From RGIG4608 sp045606265 (lineage in GTDB: Bacteria; Bacillota; Clostridia; Oscillospirales; CAG-272), in the NCBI GenBank assembly GCA_045606265.1, contig JAZURO010000032.1, positions 1 to 64,000 of the forward strand: a stretch of DNA of 64,000 bases, read 5' to 3'. The notes under the pieces are model-generated. The model made no database searches. It was given only the letters and a program-made list of their open reading frames with translations, and was not told the origin of the DNA. This document shows, in pieces, positions 7,570 through 16,832 of this stretch. Each line of letters begins with the position of its first letter. Position 1 is the stretch's first letter. A program made the translations under genes and the position numbers.

Positions 7570-7598
7570 TTGACTTGTTGAGAATTTTTATTTATAAT
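7570..7598 (+). promoter_or_regulatory. promoter of the AI-2E transporter operon
   Basis: TTGACT (7570-7575) and TATAAT (7593-7598) are 17 bp apart, 44 bp upstream of the ATG at 7642. Confidence 0.8.
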
Positions 7599-7641
7599 AT
7601 AAGATAGTGCATTGTTTAGATTTGAAAGAAAGGAGATTATT

Positions 7642-8961
7642 ATGAACAATCAATCTTCTGCAAATAAAAAAATTATTGGTACTGTTATTATTTCTGTAGT
7701 TGCTGTATTAGCCTTGTTTCTGTTTATTTTTGGAATAATAAATGGCACAATACCGGAGTTTTTGAATAATTTATGGCAGATTGTTGCACCAATTACAACC
7801 GGATTTGTTATAGCATATTTATCCAATAGAATCGTAACTTTTTTTGAGAAAAAAGTTTTCAAATGGATTTCAAATTTCAAGGTAAGAAGATTTATATCTA
7901 TATTAATCACATTTATATGCATTCTTTTGTTTATATCTTTGATATTGGTAATTCTGATTCCAAGCTTAATCAATACTTTAGCTTCGTTCTGGAATACTTA
8001 TATTGTAAACTATGAGGATGCCATCAAAGGATGGGTACATTCTTTGAATGATACTATGAGTAGATTCTCTTTCCTTAATTCGGTTAAGCGTTTGAATCCC
8101 GAATCTGTGATATCTTGGATAAAATCGACTCTCCCTTGGATCGATGACGTTGCCGATGGTGACATAATGTCTATATTACCCAACGTATCTGATTCAATAA
8201 CACACAACATATCCGTTATTTTGGAATTCGGTCTTTCCTTTGGTACCTCAGTGGTTACTTTTATAAAGAATTTCGTGCTTGGTATATTTATTGCTTTCTA
8301 TATGCTAATGGCAAAAGAAAAATGCAAAGCGTATATAAGAAGACTCTTAAACAGTTTTCTCTCTCCCAAAAATGTTCGGTCAGTTGTACGTTTTGGAAAG
8401 CTGGTGGATAGATCGTTCGGCGGATTTATTGAAGGTCAGCTACTTGATGCAATAGTGGTAGGAATTATATCTTTTATAGTATTCTTGATTTTTGGTATTC
8501 CTGTTCCACATCTTTTAGCTACTATCATAGCTGTTACAAATGTAATACCAATTTTCGGTCCGTTTATCGGTGGTATTCCTGCAGCATTTATCGTGTTATT
8601 GGCAGCTCCTGAAAAAACAATTTTATTTGTATTACTGTTATTTGTAATTCAGCAAATCGATGGAAACATTATTTGTCCACACATTATAGGAGACAAGATA
8701 AATATCAGCTCTCTTGCTACCATCATAGCAATAATAACAATGGGTGGATTGTACGGTATATTAGGTATGATAATAGGCGTTCCGATTTTCGCAGTTGTTA
8801 TTCATATTATTAACACATACACTATGAACGCCTTGCGTAAAAAAGGTCTTAAAACTTCTTTGAAGGATTATTATGTAGGTAGTCCCGATAAAATAGAAAG
8901 CACCAAATCAAATAAGAAAAAAGACAATCAAAATAATAACAATAATAAAGAGGAAAAATAA
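7642..8961 (+). CDS. AI-2E-family (PerM/YtvI-like) membrane transporter
   Basis: This 439-residue integral membrane protein has about eight predicted transmembrane segments: two near the N-terminus, one near residue 65-90, and a C-terminal bundle with the family hallmark GIPVPHLLA and VTNVIPIFGPFIGG (about residues 286-312). The family includes TqsA, proposed to export autoinducer-2, and several Na+/H+ antiporter-like members; substrate cannot be assigned. The tail is rich in Lys and Asn. AAAGGAG before the ATG at 7642 decides the start over an upstream in-frame TTG. The next gene begins one base after the stop. Confidence 0.85.
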   Translation: MNNQSSANKKIIGTVIISVVAVLALFLFIFGIINGTIPEFLNNLWQIVAPITTGFVIAYLSNRIVTFFEKKVFKWISNFKVRRFISILITFICILLFISLILVILIPSLINTLASFWNTYIVNYEDAIKGWVHSLNDTMSRFSFLNSVKRLNPESVISWIKSTLPWIDDVADGDIMSILPNVSDSITHNISVILEFGLSFGTSVVTFIKNFVLGIFIAFYMLMAKEKCKAYIRRLLNSFLSPKNVRSVVRFGKLVDRSFGGFIEGQLLDAIVVGIISFIVFLIFGIPVPHLLATIIAVTNVIPIFGPFIGGIPAAFIVLLAAPEKTILFVLLLFVIQQIDGNIICPHIIGDKINISSLATIIAIITMGGLYGILGMIIGVPIFAVVIHIINTYTMNALRKKGLKTSLKDYYVGSPDKIESTKSNKKKDNQNNNNNKEEK

Positions 8962-8962
8962 A

Positions 8963-9217
8963 ATGGCAAACATATCTTATACAACAAAGGGTACCTGTTC
9001 AAGACAAATTGATATAGTACTTGATGATAACGGAATTATCACAGAAGTAAGATTTACCGGTGGTTGCTCCGGTAACACTCAGGGTGTTTCAGCTCTTGTA
9101 GTTGGTATGCATATTGACGAGGCAATCAAAAGACTTGAAGGCATAAAATGCGGTCCCAGATCTACTTCCTGTCCCGATCAGTTGGCAACAGCTCTTAAAA
9201 ACTACAAAAATCAGTAA
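8963..9217 (+). CDS. small four-cysteine TSCPD-domain protein
   Basis: This 84-residue protein has four cysteines (residues 12, 35, 63 and 70) and ends in the TSCPD signature near 68-72, matching the stand-alone family TIGR03905. A TSCPD domain also occurs at the C-terminus of some class II ribonucleotide reductases, where it may bind metal or interact with thiol systems, but the free-standing form has no known function. It sits one base after the AI-2E-type transporter and 27 bases before phosphoglucomutase, so it is co-transcribed with both. Confidence 0.8.
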   Translation: MANISYTTKGTCSRQIDIVLDDNGIITEVRFTGGCSGNTQGVSALVVGMHIDEAIKRLEGIKCGPRSTSCPDQLATALKNYKNQ

Positions 9218-9244
9218 TTACATTATAAATCGAAAGGATATATC

Positions 9245-10969
9245 ATGGAATTATACACAAAAGAATATGAAAAATGGTTGAACTCTTCCCTGCTTTCAGA
9301 AGATGAAAAAATGGAGCTTTCAGAAATTGCAAATGATGAAAAAGAAATAAAAGAGCGCTTTTATTCATCTTTGGAATTTGGTACCGCAGGTCTCAGAGGC
9401 AAAATGCGCCTTGGTACAAATGCAATGAACCGTTTTACGGTTGCACAGGCAACACAGGGCCTCGCTAATTTGATTATCAAAGAGGGGCGTTCCAAAGACG
9501 GTGTTGCTATTGCATACGATTCAAGAAATAATTCTGAATTATTTGCTAAGGTATCTGCTACCGTTTTGGCAGCAAACGGAATCAAGGCATATATATTTGA
9601 TGAATTGCGTCCAACACCCGAGCTTTCCTTCGCTTTACGTGAATTGAAATGCGTTGCAGGTATAAATATAACCGCTTCTCACAATCCAAAGGAATACAAC
9701 GGATATAAAGCATATTGGGAGGACGGTGCTCAACTACCGCCGGAACACGCTAAAACAGTGTCCGCAGAAATAGATAAAATCGATATTTTTTCTGATATTA
9801 AGTACGTTGATTTTGACAAATCTGTTGAGAACGGTAGCATCGTATTTCTTGATCAGGATATGGATGAAAAATACCTCTCCGCTGTAATGCAGCAGTTAGT
9901 TAATCCCGATGCAATAACCAAAGTTGCTGATGACCTTAAAATTGTATATTCACCACTTCACGGAACCGGCTATAGATTGATTCCTGATATTCTTTCTCGT
10001 TGCGGAGTTGAACATCTTTACGTAGTTCCTGAACAGATGGAAATTGACGGAAACTTTCCCACTGTTGAAAAACCCAATCCTGAGTATTCAGAAGTATTCG
10101 AATTAGGTGTTGAAATAGCAAATAACGTTGGAAGCACGCTTGTTATCGCTACCGACCCCGATGCTGACCGTGTAGGAGTTGTAACCAAAAACAATAACGG
10201 TGAATTCGTTACTATTTCCGGCAATCAGATGGGTGCGTTGCTTATTGATTATATCATCACTGCATATGAAGAAACAGGAACAATGCCCAACAATCCATAC
10301 GCAGTTAAAACAATTGTTTCCACCGAGCTCGTTGCAAAGATTTGTAAAGCCCATAATGTTAAACTACACAATGTCCTTACAGGATTTAAGTTCATTGGTG
10401 AGGTGATTAAGAATTACGAGCAATCCGGTGCTGATGCTGCATATCTTTTCGGATTTGAAGAAAGCTACGGATATCTTAAAGGTACTTACGCAAGAGATAA
10501 GGATGCCGTTGTTGCAACTATGCTCATATGCGAAATGAATGCCTTTTATCACGCTAAAGGTATGACTCTTTTTGATGCCCTGAATGCATTGTATGAAAAA
10601 TACGGGTATTATCTTGAAGCTAACCAAGAAATCTATATGCAAGGTATTGACGGCAAAGAGAAGATGGCAAAATTGATGGATACACTCAGAAACAATGCTC
10701 CGGAATCAATCGCCAACAACAAAATAATTGAAGTTGGTGATTACCTTAAAGCTACAATCACCAATAAGCTTACTGGCGAGACAGCATCTACCAATCTTCC
10801 CTCTTCAAATGTAGTTTCATTCAAAATGGAAAATGATGACGTTATAATTGCTCGTCCTTCAGGTACCGAACCCAAGATTAAATTCTATTATTTGCTTTCA
10901 GGTGAAAGCAAGGATGAAATGAATTCAAAGCTTGAAGCTTACAAATCATTTATTAATCAATTTGTATAA
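9245..10969 (+). CDS. pgcA: phospho-sugar mutase (phosphoglucomutase/phosphomannomutase)
   Basis: This 574-residue enzyme belongs to the alpha-D-phosphohexomutase superfamily and most resembles PgcA of Firmicutes, interconverting glucose-1- and glucose-6-phosphate. The four domain signatures are present: the phosphoserine loop TASHNPKEYNGYK (about residue 144), the Mg-binding DPDADRVGV (about 304), a GFEESYGY sugar loop (about 404), and RPSGTEPKIKF (about 538) for phosphate binding. It ends its operon with a hairpin. It would link glycolytic hexose phosphate to the nucleotide-sugar genes at 1.5-5.3 kb. Confidence 0.92.
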   Translation: MELYTKEYEKWLNSSLLSEDEKMELSEIANDEKEIKERFYSSLEFGTAGLRGKMRLGTNAMNRFTVAQATQGLANLIIKEGRSKDGVAIAYDSRNNSELFAKVSATVLAANGIKAYIFDELRPTPELSFALRELKCVAGINITASHNPKEYNGYKAYWEDGAQLPPEHAKTVSAEIDKIDIFSDIKYVDFDKSVENGSIVFLDQDMDEKYLSAVMQQLVNPDAITKVADDLKIVYSPLHGTGYRLIPDILSRCGVEHLYVVPEQMEIDGNFPTVEKPNPEYSEVFELGVEIANNVGSTLVIATDPDADRVGVVTKNNNGEFVTISGNQMGALLIDYIITAYEETGTMPNNPYAVKTIVSTELVAKICKAHNVKLHNVLTGFKFIGEVIKNYEQSGADAAYLFGFEESYGYLKGTYARDKDAVVATMLICEMNAFYHAKGMTLFDALNALYEKYGYYLEANQEIYMQGIDGKEKMAKLMDTLRNNAPESIANNKIIEVGDYLKATITNKLTGETASTNLPSSNVVSFKMENDDVIIARPSGTEPKIKFYYLLSGESKDEMNSKLEAYKSFINQFV

Positions 10970-10976
10970 ATAAATT

Positions 10977-11004
10977 ACTCCGTAGTATTACTACGGAGTT
11001 TTTT
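10977..11004. terminator. terminator after the phosphoglucomutase gene, shared with dpaB
   Basis: ACTCCGTAG/CTACGGAGT (10977-10999) is followed by TTTTT on the plus strand. The convergent dpaB gene stops at its edge. Confidence 0.85.
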
Positions 11005-11566
11005 ATATAAATATCCTTGTTACTTGTTTTCCGATTAATGCCTCATCTAATGTATCTTCAATTCGTTCAAAATCTGCTACCAATGAATGAGGTTTGTTTA
11101 TTGGGTCATCTTGAATCATGGGTGTAAAATATACATTTTTGCGTGATAACAAAGTCCCTATATTCCGTAGATTTGCAGATAAAGCATCATTAGTAGCCAA
11201 TGCTATGATGAGTGGGCTATTATTTCTGAGATGCGCCTTTGCAGCCATACAAACGGGTGTATCAGTAATACCGTTTGCAATTTTAGACAATGTATTTCCT
11301 GTACAGGGAGAAATTATCAGAGCATCTAATTTTATTTTTGGCCCAAGCGGTTCGGCATCAACAATAGAATGAATAATAGTCTTATCACATATTTTTGATA
11401 TTCTGTTTCTTATAGTTGATGCCTCTCCAAATCGTGTGTTCGTATTGTATGCATTTTCACTCATTATCGGCAATACTTCCATCCCATTATTAACAAGTCT
11501 CTCCATAATATCTATTGATTTTGAGATAGTACAAAAAGACCCCGTATAAGCAAAACCTATCCTCAT
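11003..11566 (-). CDS. dpaB: dipicolinate synthase subunit B
   Basis: With DpaA this flavoprotein-like subunit converts dihydrodipicolinate to dipicolinic acid in the mother cell; calcium dipicolinate fills the spore core and gives heat resistance. The 187-residue sequence has the family start RIGFAYTGSFCT, the flavoprotein-type loop SPCTGNTLSKIANGI (about residues 88-102) and the conserved PVCMAAKAHLRNN. It overlaps dpaA by four bases (ATGA), showing translational coupling. Length is normal. Confidence 0.93.
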   Translation of the reverse strand: MRIGFAYTGSFCTISKSIDIMERLVNNGMEVLPIMSENAYNTNTRFGEASTIRNRISKICDKTIIHSIVDAEPLGPKIKLDALIISPCTGNTLSKIANGITDTPVCMAAKAHLRNNSPLIIALATNDALSANLRNIGTLLSRKNVYFTPMIQDDPINKPHSLVADFERIEDTLDEALIGKQVTRIFI

Positions 11567-12411
11567 TCAGTCCTCCTAATTTGCAAATGATTCAGTATAG
11601 TTTTTCCTATTATTTCTCCCGCACTTTCCGGTGCGTATCTGCCCGGTATTCCCAATTCTCGACAATATTTCAATTGATATTTTTTCACAAGATGCTCATC
11701 AATGCCAAACGGATGAGATGCCAAATCTATGATCGCTGTATCAGGATATATATTTTTAGCGAACTCATCATCCATTACCCAAAACGGAATTGTATTGAAC
11801 AATAAATCGTATTTGTTGTTGACGAGATTCAAATTGCTCTCATTGCCCGAAATTTTGATTTTAACGCCATTGAATCCTATAAGCTTACTCCAAGTAAAGT
11901 CTGAATCCTTTCTTGCGCAAACTGTAATTTTGGCGCCCTGTGAATGCAGTAAATACGCAAGTATCTTGCCAATGCGTCCAAATCCAAGTATCGCTATTTC
12001 TGATCCGTGAATACTTCTATTCATTCTTTGCTTGGCATAATATATTGCACCCTCTGCAGTCAAAAGAGCATTTTGAATTTGAAAAGACTCGATATCAAAA
12101 TAATCAATATACTCTTTATTTTGTGCATCTAAATAGTCTCTCAACGAATGATAAAACTGACCTCCAAATATTGTAGTATGGTCATTTATCATTGCAATCA
12201 AGTCTGAAATTTTGATTAAACTATTATTAATGTGCTTTTTATCCTTTGATATGGGAATTGGCAAAACAACAATAGATGCATTTTGTATTGAACATATAGT
12301 TTTTTCATCAAAATTTATGTCAGAGCAAAACTCAGAATCAATCCCATTCATTTTCAGATATTCACACGCATAATGCTGTCTTAAATCTCCTCCTAAGAAC
12401 ATTGCTTTCAT
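11563..12411 (-). CDS. dpaA: dipicolinate synthase subunit A
   Basis: The dehydrogenase-like subunit of dipicolinate synthase. Its 282 residues comprise an N-terminal domain starting with FLGGDLRQHY, and a Rossmann domain with ILGFGRIGKILAYLL (about residues 140-154) for NAD(P) binding; the conserved HPFGID and GRYAPESAGEI motifs lie near the C-terminus. AAGGAGG precedes the ATG. In Bacillus the pair is transcribed by sigma-K late in sporulation. Upstream there is CATAGTAAA, one base from the sigma-K -10 consensus, but no convincing -35, so I do not claim the promoter. Confidence 0.93.
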   Translation of the reverse strand: MKAMFLGGDLRQHYACEYLKMNGIDSEFCSDINFDEKTICSIQNASIVVLPIPISKDKKHINNSLIKISDLIAMINDHTTIFGGQFYHSLRDYLDAQNKEYIDYFDIESFQIQNALLTAEGAIYYAKQRMNRSIHGSEIAILGFGRIGKILAYLLHSQGAKITVCARKDSDFTWSKLIGFNGVKIKISGNESNLNLVNNKYDLLFNTIPFWVMDDEFAKNIYPDTAIIDLASHPFGIDEHLVKKYQLKYCRELGIPGRYAPESAGEIIGKTILNHLQIRRTE

Positions 12412-12465
12412 ATTTGACCTCCTTACTTTTACTATGAGTATATTTACAAATCAAAATAATGTTAC

Positions 12466-12499
12466 AAAAAAACACGCTCAGCAAAAGCTGAACGTGTTT
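12466..12499 (-). terminator. terminator of the pilus operon
   Basis: On the minus strand AAACACGTTCAGC and GCTGAGCGTGTTT pair around TTTT and end in a T run, just after the pilB-like stop codon. Confidence 0.85.
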
Positions 12500-12512
12500 C
12501 TGTTTTAATATT

Positions 12513-14174
12513 TTACTTAACTATATCAACGAGCTGATCGTATTCTTCAAGACTTGTTTCACCGTTCAAAACACGTTCTCGAGTATGTGTCAAAACGGTT
12601 GTCATATCTCTCTCAACAACAGCCGCTACCTTTTCACTGGTAAATCCGTCAGACATAATTATTTCTTTTATTTCCTCATTCAAAACCATAATTTCAAACA
12701 CACCAACTCTACCAAGATATCCTGTGTTGTTGCAATACAAGCATCCAACGGGTTCATAAATCTCCGCAGGCTCACTCAAATTCAACAATGCCATTTCAGT
12801 ATGCGTAGTCGTTTTGAGAGCCTTACATTTTGGACAAAGCTTTCTTACAAGTCGCTGAGAAATTGCACCAAGCAAAGAGTCGGCTACAAGGTATTTGGGA
12901 ATACCCATATTAATAAGTCTGGTAACAACACCGGCCGCATCATTGGTGTGAATTGATGAAAGAACCAGGTGTCCTGTAATAGCAGCTCTTGTTGCAATTT
13001 GAGCAGTTTCTTCGTCACGAATCTCACCAATCATTATAATATTGGGGTCCTGACGCAAAAAGCTTCTTAATGCGGCAGCAAAGGTCAAATTAGCCTTAGG
13101 GTTTACTTGAACCTGATTTATTCCAACAATTTCGTTTTCGACGGGGTCCTCAACCGTCATAATGTTCGTATCTTCTTTGGACAAATATCTGAGGAAGGTA
13201 TAAAGCGTTGTAGATTTACCGCTTCCCGTAGGTCCTGTAAGCAAAATAATACCGTGAGGTCTGGTAATCATACCTAAAATCAGTTCTTTTTGTTTGTCGG
13301 AAAATCCTAATGAAGATATGTCACTTGAAGTGAAGGAACGGCTGTAAATACGAATAACTATTTTTTCACCGTGGATAGTAGGGATTGTTGATACACGGAA
13401 GTCATAGTTATTCTTCTCTATTTCAAGACTTATCTTACCGTCCTGAGGCACACGTCTTTCAGCTATATTAAGCTCTGACATAATCTTAAATCTTGCAAGA
13501 ATCGCAGGATATATCTGGGGAGAAAGCTCATCAATCTTTTGAAGCTTACCGTCAACTCTGAAACGAATAAAGATGGATTTTGCAAAAGGCTCAATATGAA
13601 TATCACTGGCGCCACGTGTTATTGCATCTATAAGAATAGAGTCACAAAGCTTAATAACAGGTGCATCTATTTGCGAATCTGAATCTGCATCATCCTTCAA
13701 CGGGTCATTCTTAATATATTCGCTCATTACAGCATTCTGCTGAATTTTGTTGTTTGCGAAATCAAGAATTCTCTTAGTCTGAGAAGGAGTACAAATAACA
13801 AATCTTAACTTCTTTCCACCGAAAGACAGCAATTCTCTGAACTCCTCAATTCTGAAAGGATTGGAGCCCAAAACAGTCAATTCGTCATCCTTAAGCTCAT
13901 AAGGAACACCCTGATATTCAATCAGCAAATCGCGGGGATACTGCTTAACAAATTCAAGATCAATTTCAGAAAGCTGATAAAATCTATACTCATACCCAAG
14001 ATAATCAGCCAGTACTTGATATATTTTTTCTTCTTCCAATACCTGATCATCTGCAAGTCTTACATACATTGGAGTATTAAGCTCGTCGGCTATCTGACAG
14101 TAATCATTAGCAGTCTCAGCATCAATAATAGAATTATCGATAAGATATTGTGAAAAAAGCTTATTAAATATCAT
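12513..14174 (-). CDS. pilB: type IV pilus / type II secretion assembly ATPase (GspE/PilB)
   Basis: This 553-residue hexameric ATPase powers pilin extrusion from the inner face of the membrane. It has an N-terminal GspE-N domain (about residues 30-140), then the catalytic core: Walker A GPTGSGKS (314-321), the Asp box IMTVEDPVE (338-346), Walker B IIMIGEIRDEE (379-389) and the His box GHLVLSSIHTND (401-412). Four cysteines (447, 450, 478, 481) form the zinc site typical of extension ATPases, absent from the retraction ATPase PilT. It is the last gene of the operon, 12 bases after pilC. No pilT-like gene is in the window. Confidence 0.93.
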   Translation of the reverse strand: MIFNKLFSQYLIDNSIIDAETANDYCQIADELNTPMYVRLADDQVLEEEKIYQVLADYLGYEYRFYQLSEIDLEFVKQYPRDLLIEYQGVPYELKDDELTVLGSNPFRIEEFRELLSFGGKKLRFVICTPSQTKRILDFANNKIQQNAVMSEYIKNDPLKDDADSDSQIDAPVIKLCDSILIDAITRGASDIHIEPFAKSIFIRFRVDGKLQKIDELSPQIYPAILARFKIMSELNIAERRVPQDGKISLEIEKNNYDFRVSTIPTIHGEKIVIRIYSRSFTSSDISSLGFSDKQKELILGMITRPHGIILLTGPTGSGKSTTLYTFLRYLSKEDTNIMTVEDPVENEIVGINQVQVNPKANLTFAAALRSFLRQDPNIIMIGEIRDEETAQIATRAAITGHLVLSSIHTNDAAGVVTRLINMGIPKYLVADSLLGAISQRLVRKLCPKCKALKTTTHTEMALLNLSEPAEIYEPVGCLYCNNTGYLGRVGVFEIMVLNEEIKEIIMSDGFTSEKVAAVVERDMTTVLTHTRERVLNGETSLEEYDQLVDIVK

Positions 14175-14186
14175 ATGCCAACCTCC

Positions 14187-15392
14187 TTATACAGCATTCA
14201 TCATAGACATCATAGGAACAAGAACTGAGAGTACGACAAGTGCTACAACCGCACCAAGCATAACGATTGCTATTGGTTCTATGGTAGCAACAGCTTTTGC
14301 AATACTGTTTTCAACCTGTTCATCGAAATAAGAACCTGTGGATTCAAGTACTTCTTCAATATTACCACTCTTTTCACCGACGTTTATCATTTCAGTGAGC
14401 ATGGGTGGGAACAATCGAGTAGCTTCTATTGATGAAGCAATTCTTCTTCCACGCTTTACTTCCTCAATGGTATATTCAAATTTTCTTGTAAAAATTTCAT
14501 TTCCAAGCATCTTTTTAAGATTTTCGAGAATATCAATCATACTCATACCGCTACCCAAAAGAATAACAAAGGCTCTTGAAAATCTTGATGTTATGAGATT
14601 CTTTTCGATTTTGGAAATTACAGGTAAATGATACATCATCAAATCTTTAACATATCTTCCCTTTTTGGTTTTGAAAAACATAATGATGCCGAAGATCAAT
14701 ATTGCAAGACCGGGAAGAATAATGAAGATGTAGTCCTGAATAAATTGTGATACACCCATAACGATTTGTGTGATTTTGGGAACGTCGCCACCGAGCTGAG
14801 TGATTGTTTCTTCAAACTGAGGCAAAACGAATAAGCAAAGGAAAATAATAACCACAAAAATCATACAAATAAGCAATGTGGGATATACCATGGCGGAAGA
14901 TGCTTTTTTCTTTATTTTACGGTCATTCTCATAATAGTCAGCCATATTGCTCATAACCTTATCAAGTGTTCCGCTGACTTCACCTATTCCGACCATACTT
15001 ACAAAAAATCTCGGGAACACCTTGGGATGCTTTGCAAATGCTTCGGAAAGCAGCACTCCCGATTCAACGTCAAGATATACCGCCTGTAAAACGTTTCTGA
15101 ATGTAACTGTGAATTTTTGCTTATGAAGATTATTCAAGCAATCACTAATTGGTATTCCGGCTTTAAGCATAACCGAGAATTGACGTAAAAACGTAATAAC
15201 CTCATTAAACTTAACTTTACTACTGATGGCAAAAAACTCATTTTCCTTCTCTTCTTTAACCACCTTATAGCTGAGCATATGTATTTGGTCTTTACGAACT
15301 TGAGCTTTTAATGAAAGCTCGTCTGTGGCCTCTCTGATAACCGTCTGTCTTTGACCTGACGAGTTAATAACCTTACATTTATACAAAGGCAT
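14187..15392 (-). CDS. pilC: pilus assembly inner-membrane platform protein (GspF/PilC)
   Basis: This 401-residue platform protein couples the PilB ATPase to pilin subunits. It has the duplicated GspF domain: the first around residues 65-190 beginning FLRQFSVMLKAGIPI, the second around 265-385 with FSRAFVILLGSGMSM, and three hydrophobic segments (about 168-190, 218-240 and 372-395). An N-terminal cytoplasmic region of about 60 residues is usual. It overlaps the prepilin peptidase gene by 14 bases. Confidence 0.93.
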   Translation of the reverse strand: MPLYKCKVINSSGQRQTVIREATDELSLKAQVRKDQIHMLSYKVVKEEKENEFFAISSKVKFNEVITFLRQFSVMLKAGIPISDCLNNLHKQKFTVTFRNVLQAVYLDVESGVLLSEAFAKHPKVFPRFFVSMVGIGEVSGTLDKVMSNMADYYENDRKIKKKASSAMVYPTLLICMIFVVIIFLCLFVLPQFEETITQLGGDVPKITQIVMGVSQFIQDYIFIILPGLAILIFGIIMFFKTKKGRYVKDLMMYHLPVISKIEKNLITSRFSRAFVILLGSGMSMIDILENLKKMLGNEIFTRKFEYTIEEVKRGRRIASSIEATRLFPPMLTEMINVGEKSGNIEEVLESTGSYFDEQVENSIAKAVATIEPIAIVMLGAVVALVVLSVLVPMMSMMNAV

Positions 15393-16191
15393 TAAGCATT
15401 ACCTCCCAATATAATTTCATAACTTCATCACCATATATTGCCATAAATCCTATTCCAAGCAATAAATATGGTCCAAATGCAATTTCTGCTTCTCTTTCTG
15501 TCTTTGAAACTTTAATTTTGATTATCTCAATTATCGATCCGAGGAAAGTTGCAATAATTATTGAAATCAATAGCGGAAAAGCACCTATCATCAAACCACC
15601 GATTCCAACGAGATAAATATCCCCCGAACCAAGAGCATCTTTTTTTAATACAAGCTTTGCAATCAACTTTATTGCGCCAAAAAAACCAAAGCCAAGAACA
15701 GCCCCGCCAATGTGTGACCAAATATCAGCATTGAAAAGCATTACACGATATCCGGCGATAAACACGGCCAACACAACGAAAATAATAAGAGTAATATCAT
15801 AAATATCGTGTGTTTCATAATCTATGGCAGCAATAATCAAGAACAAAAATACAAGCAGCATCAATGATACGAATAATGGCAAGGTCACAAAGCTGTCCCC
15901 ATATTGAAGATAAGCAAACATAAATCCAAGGCCGCCGAAGATTTCAATCAGAAGTGAGAAAACACCTATTTTTGATTTGCAATTTCTACATTTGCCACCA
16001 AGAAATAACCAAGATAAAATGGGAATATTGTCATAAGCTTTAATGGGCTTTTTACAGCTTGGACAATATGAGTCGGGCTTAATGATAGACAGCCCCTTAG
16101 GAGATCTGTATGCCACGACGCCTGCAAAGCTTGCAAATATTGCACCAAAAGCAAATGCAAAAACAGAAAAAAGTATCTTAAATGCAAGCAT
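15379..16191 (-). CDS. pilD: prepilin peptidase / N-methyltransferase (A24A)
   Basis: The membrane aspartyl protease that cleaves and methylates prepilins. Both cytoplasmic CxxC pairs are intact (Cys43/46 and Cys68/71, around the conserved YDNIPILSWLFLGGKC), so the methyltransferase domain is kept. The catalytic aspartates are visible as Asp124 in AIDYETHD and Asp191 in GSGD. About eight hydrophobic segments and 270 residues are normal for the family. It lies within the pilus operon and probably processes the three pilin-like products encoded immediately upstream. Confidence 0.93.
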   Translation of the reverse strand: MLAFKILFSVFAFAFGAIFASFAGVVAYRSPKGLSIIKPDSYCPSCKKPIKAYDNIPILSWLFLGGKCRNCKSKIGVFSLLIEIFGGLGFMFAYLQYGDSFVTLPLFVSLMLLVFLFLIIAAIDYETHDIYDITLIIFVVLAVFIAGYRVMLFNADIWSHIGGAVLGFGFFGAIKLIAKLVLKKDALGSGDIYLVGIGGLMIGAFPLLISIIIATFLGSIIEIIKIKVSKTEREAEIAFGPYLLLGIGFMAIYGDEVMKLYWEVMLNAFV

Positions 16192-16375
16192 CTACATCAA
16201 CCTCCTCAAAAGTATCGTTATAAATCACTTGACCGTCAAGTTCCTGCAAATTATTCTTTGCAAAAAACATATATCTCATAATCATTGTAAATGCAGAGGT
16301 TACCGTTATAGTCATAACAAACGTAAGAATCAGAACAACTGCAAGTACGTATCCTTTTTGCTTGTTATTTTTCAT
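16178..16375 (-). CDS. short pseudopilin-like membrane protein without Glu5
   Basis: This 65-residue product starts at an ATG that overlaps the upstream stop codon (TGATG) and follows GGGAGG. It begins KNNKQKGYVLAVVL, which has a prepilin-like basic leader, a Gly before the expected cleavage site and a long hydrophobic helix, but the usual Glu at position 5 of the mature protein is Val. Lack of Glu5 is a feature of GspK/PilX-type tip or minor pilins. Only about 30 residues follow the helix, so it has no globular domain. Function is inferred from context; it overlaps the prepilin peptidase gene by 14 bases. Confidence 0.7.
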   Translation of the reverse strand: MKNNKQKGYVLAVVLILTFVMTITVTSAFTMIMRYMFFAKNNLQELDGQVIYNDTFEEVDVDACI

Positions 16376-16788
16376 CAGTTGCCTCCCTTCTGACATTGAA
16401 GCTCATTAACATATGCGGTCTGACGATCAACGCTGAATATTGATATAATCAATATATTAGGATCACTTGTGCTTTCTTTACTCTCAACAAGGAAAGAAGC
16501 GTCCTGTTCGCTTGAAATTGGTTTGAAATTCTCATCCAAATATCCAACACTCATTTCAGGATTATACTCATTAATTCCAAAATATTCAGCAAACCAAGTG
16601 TTTTCATATTTTTCCCAATATGCATCAATATCATAGCACACCATTTCAAGCTTTACATACTCTTCCTGGCGATTAATTACATTTTTCATAGCTATTATAG
16701 AGGAAAATAACGTAAGCGAAATAATAGAAAATACAGCTATTGCAACGATTACTTCAACCAACGTTACGCCTTTTTGAGTTTTTTTCAT
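16375..16788 (-). CDS. type IV prepilin-like (minor pilin) protein
   Basis: This 137-residue protein has a class III signal: a short basic leader KKTQKG followed by VTLVEVIVAIAVFS, with Glu at position 5 of the mature chain and a hydrophobic helix of about 20 residues. The rest is a soluble acidic domain with two cysteines (Cys47 and Cys132). This fits a minor pilin or pseudopilin (PilV/GspI-like). Its stop codon overlaps the start of the next gene, so translation is coupled. Confidence 0.82.
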   Translation of the reverse strand: MKKTQKGVTLVEVIVAIAVFSIISLTLFSSIIAMKNVINRQEEYVKLEMVCYDIDAYWEKYENTWFAEYFGINEYNPEMSVGYLDENFKPISSEQDASFLVESKESTSDPNILIISIFSVDRQTAYVNELQCQKGGN

Positions 16789-16832
16789 ATGCTACTCTAT
16801 CTTTCGCTCCACGAAAGCTCCTTTCTACAAAA

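Noticed and set aside
12412..12465. Sigma-K promoter of dpaA
   Set aside because: CATAGTAAA is near the -10 consensus but no AC -35 at the right distance was found.
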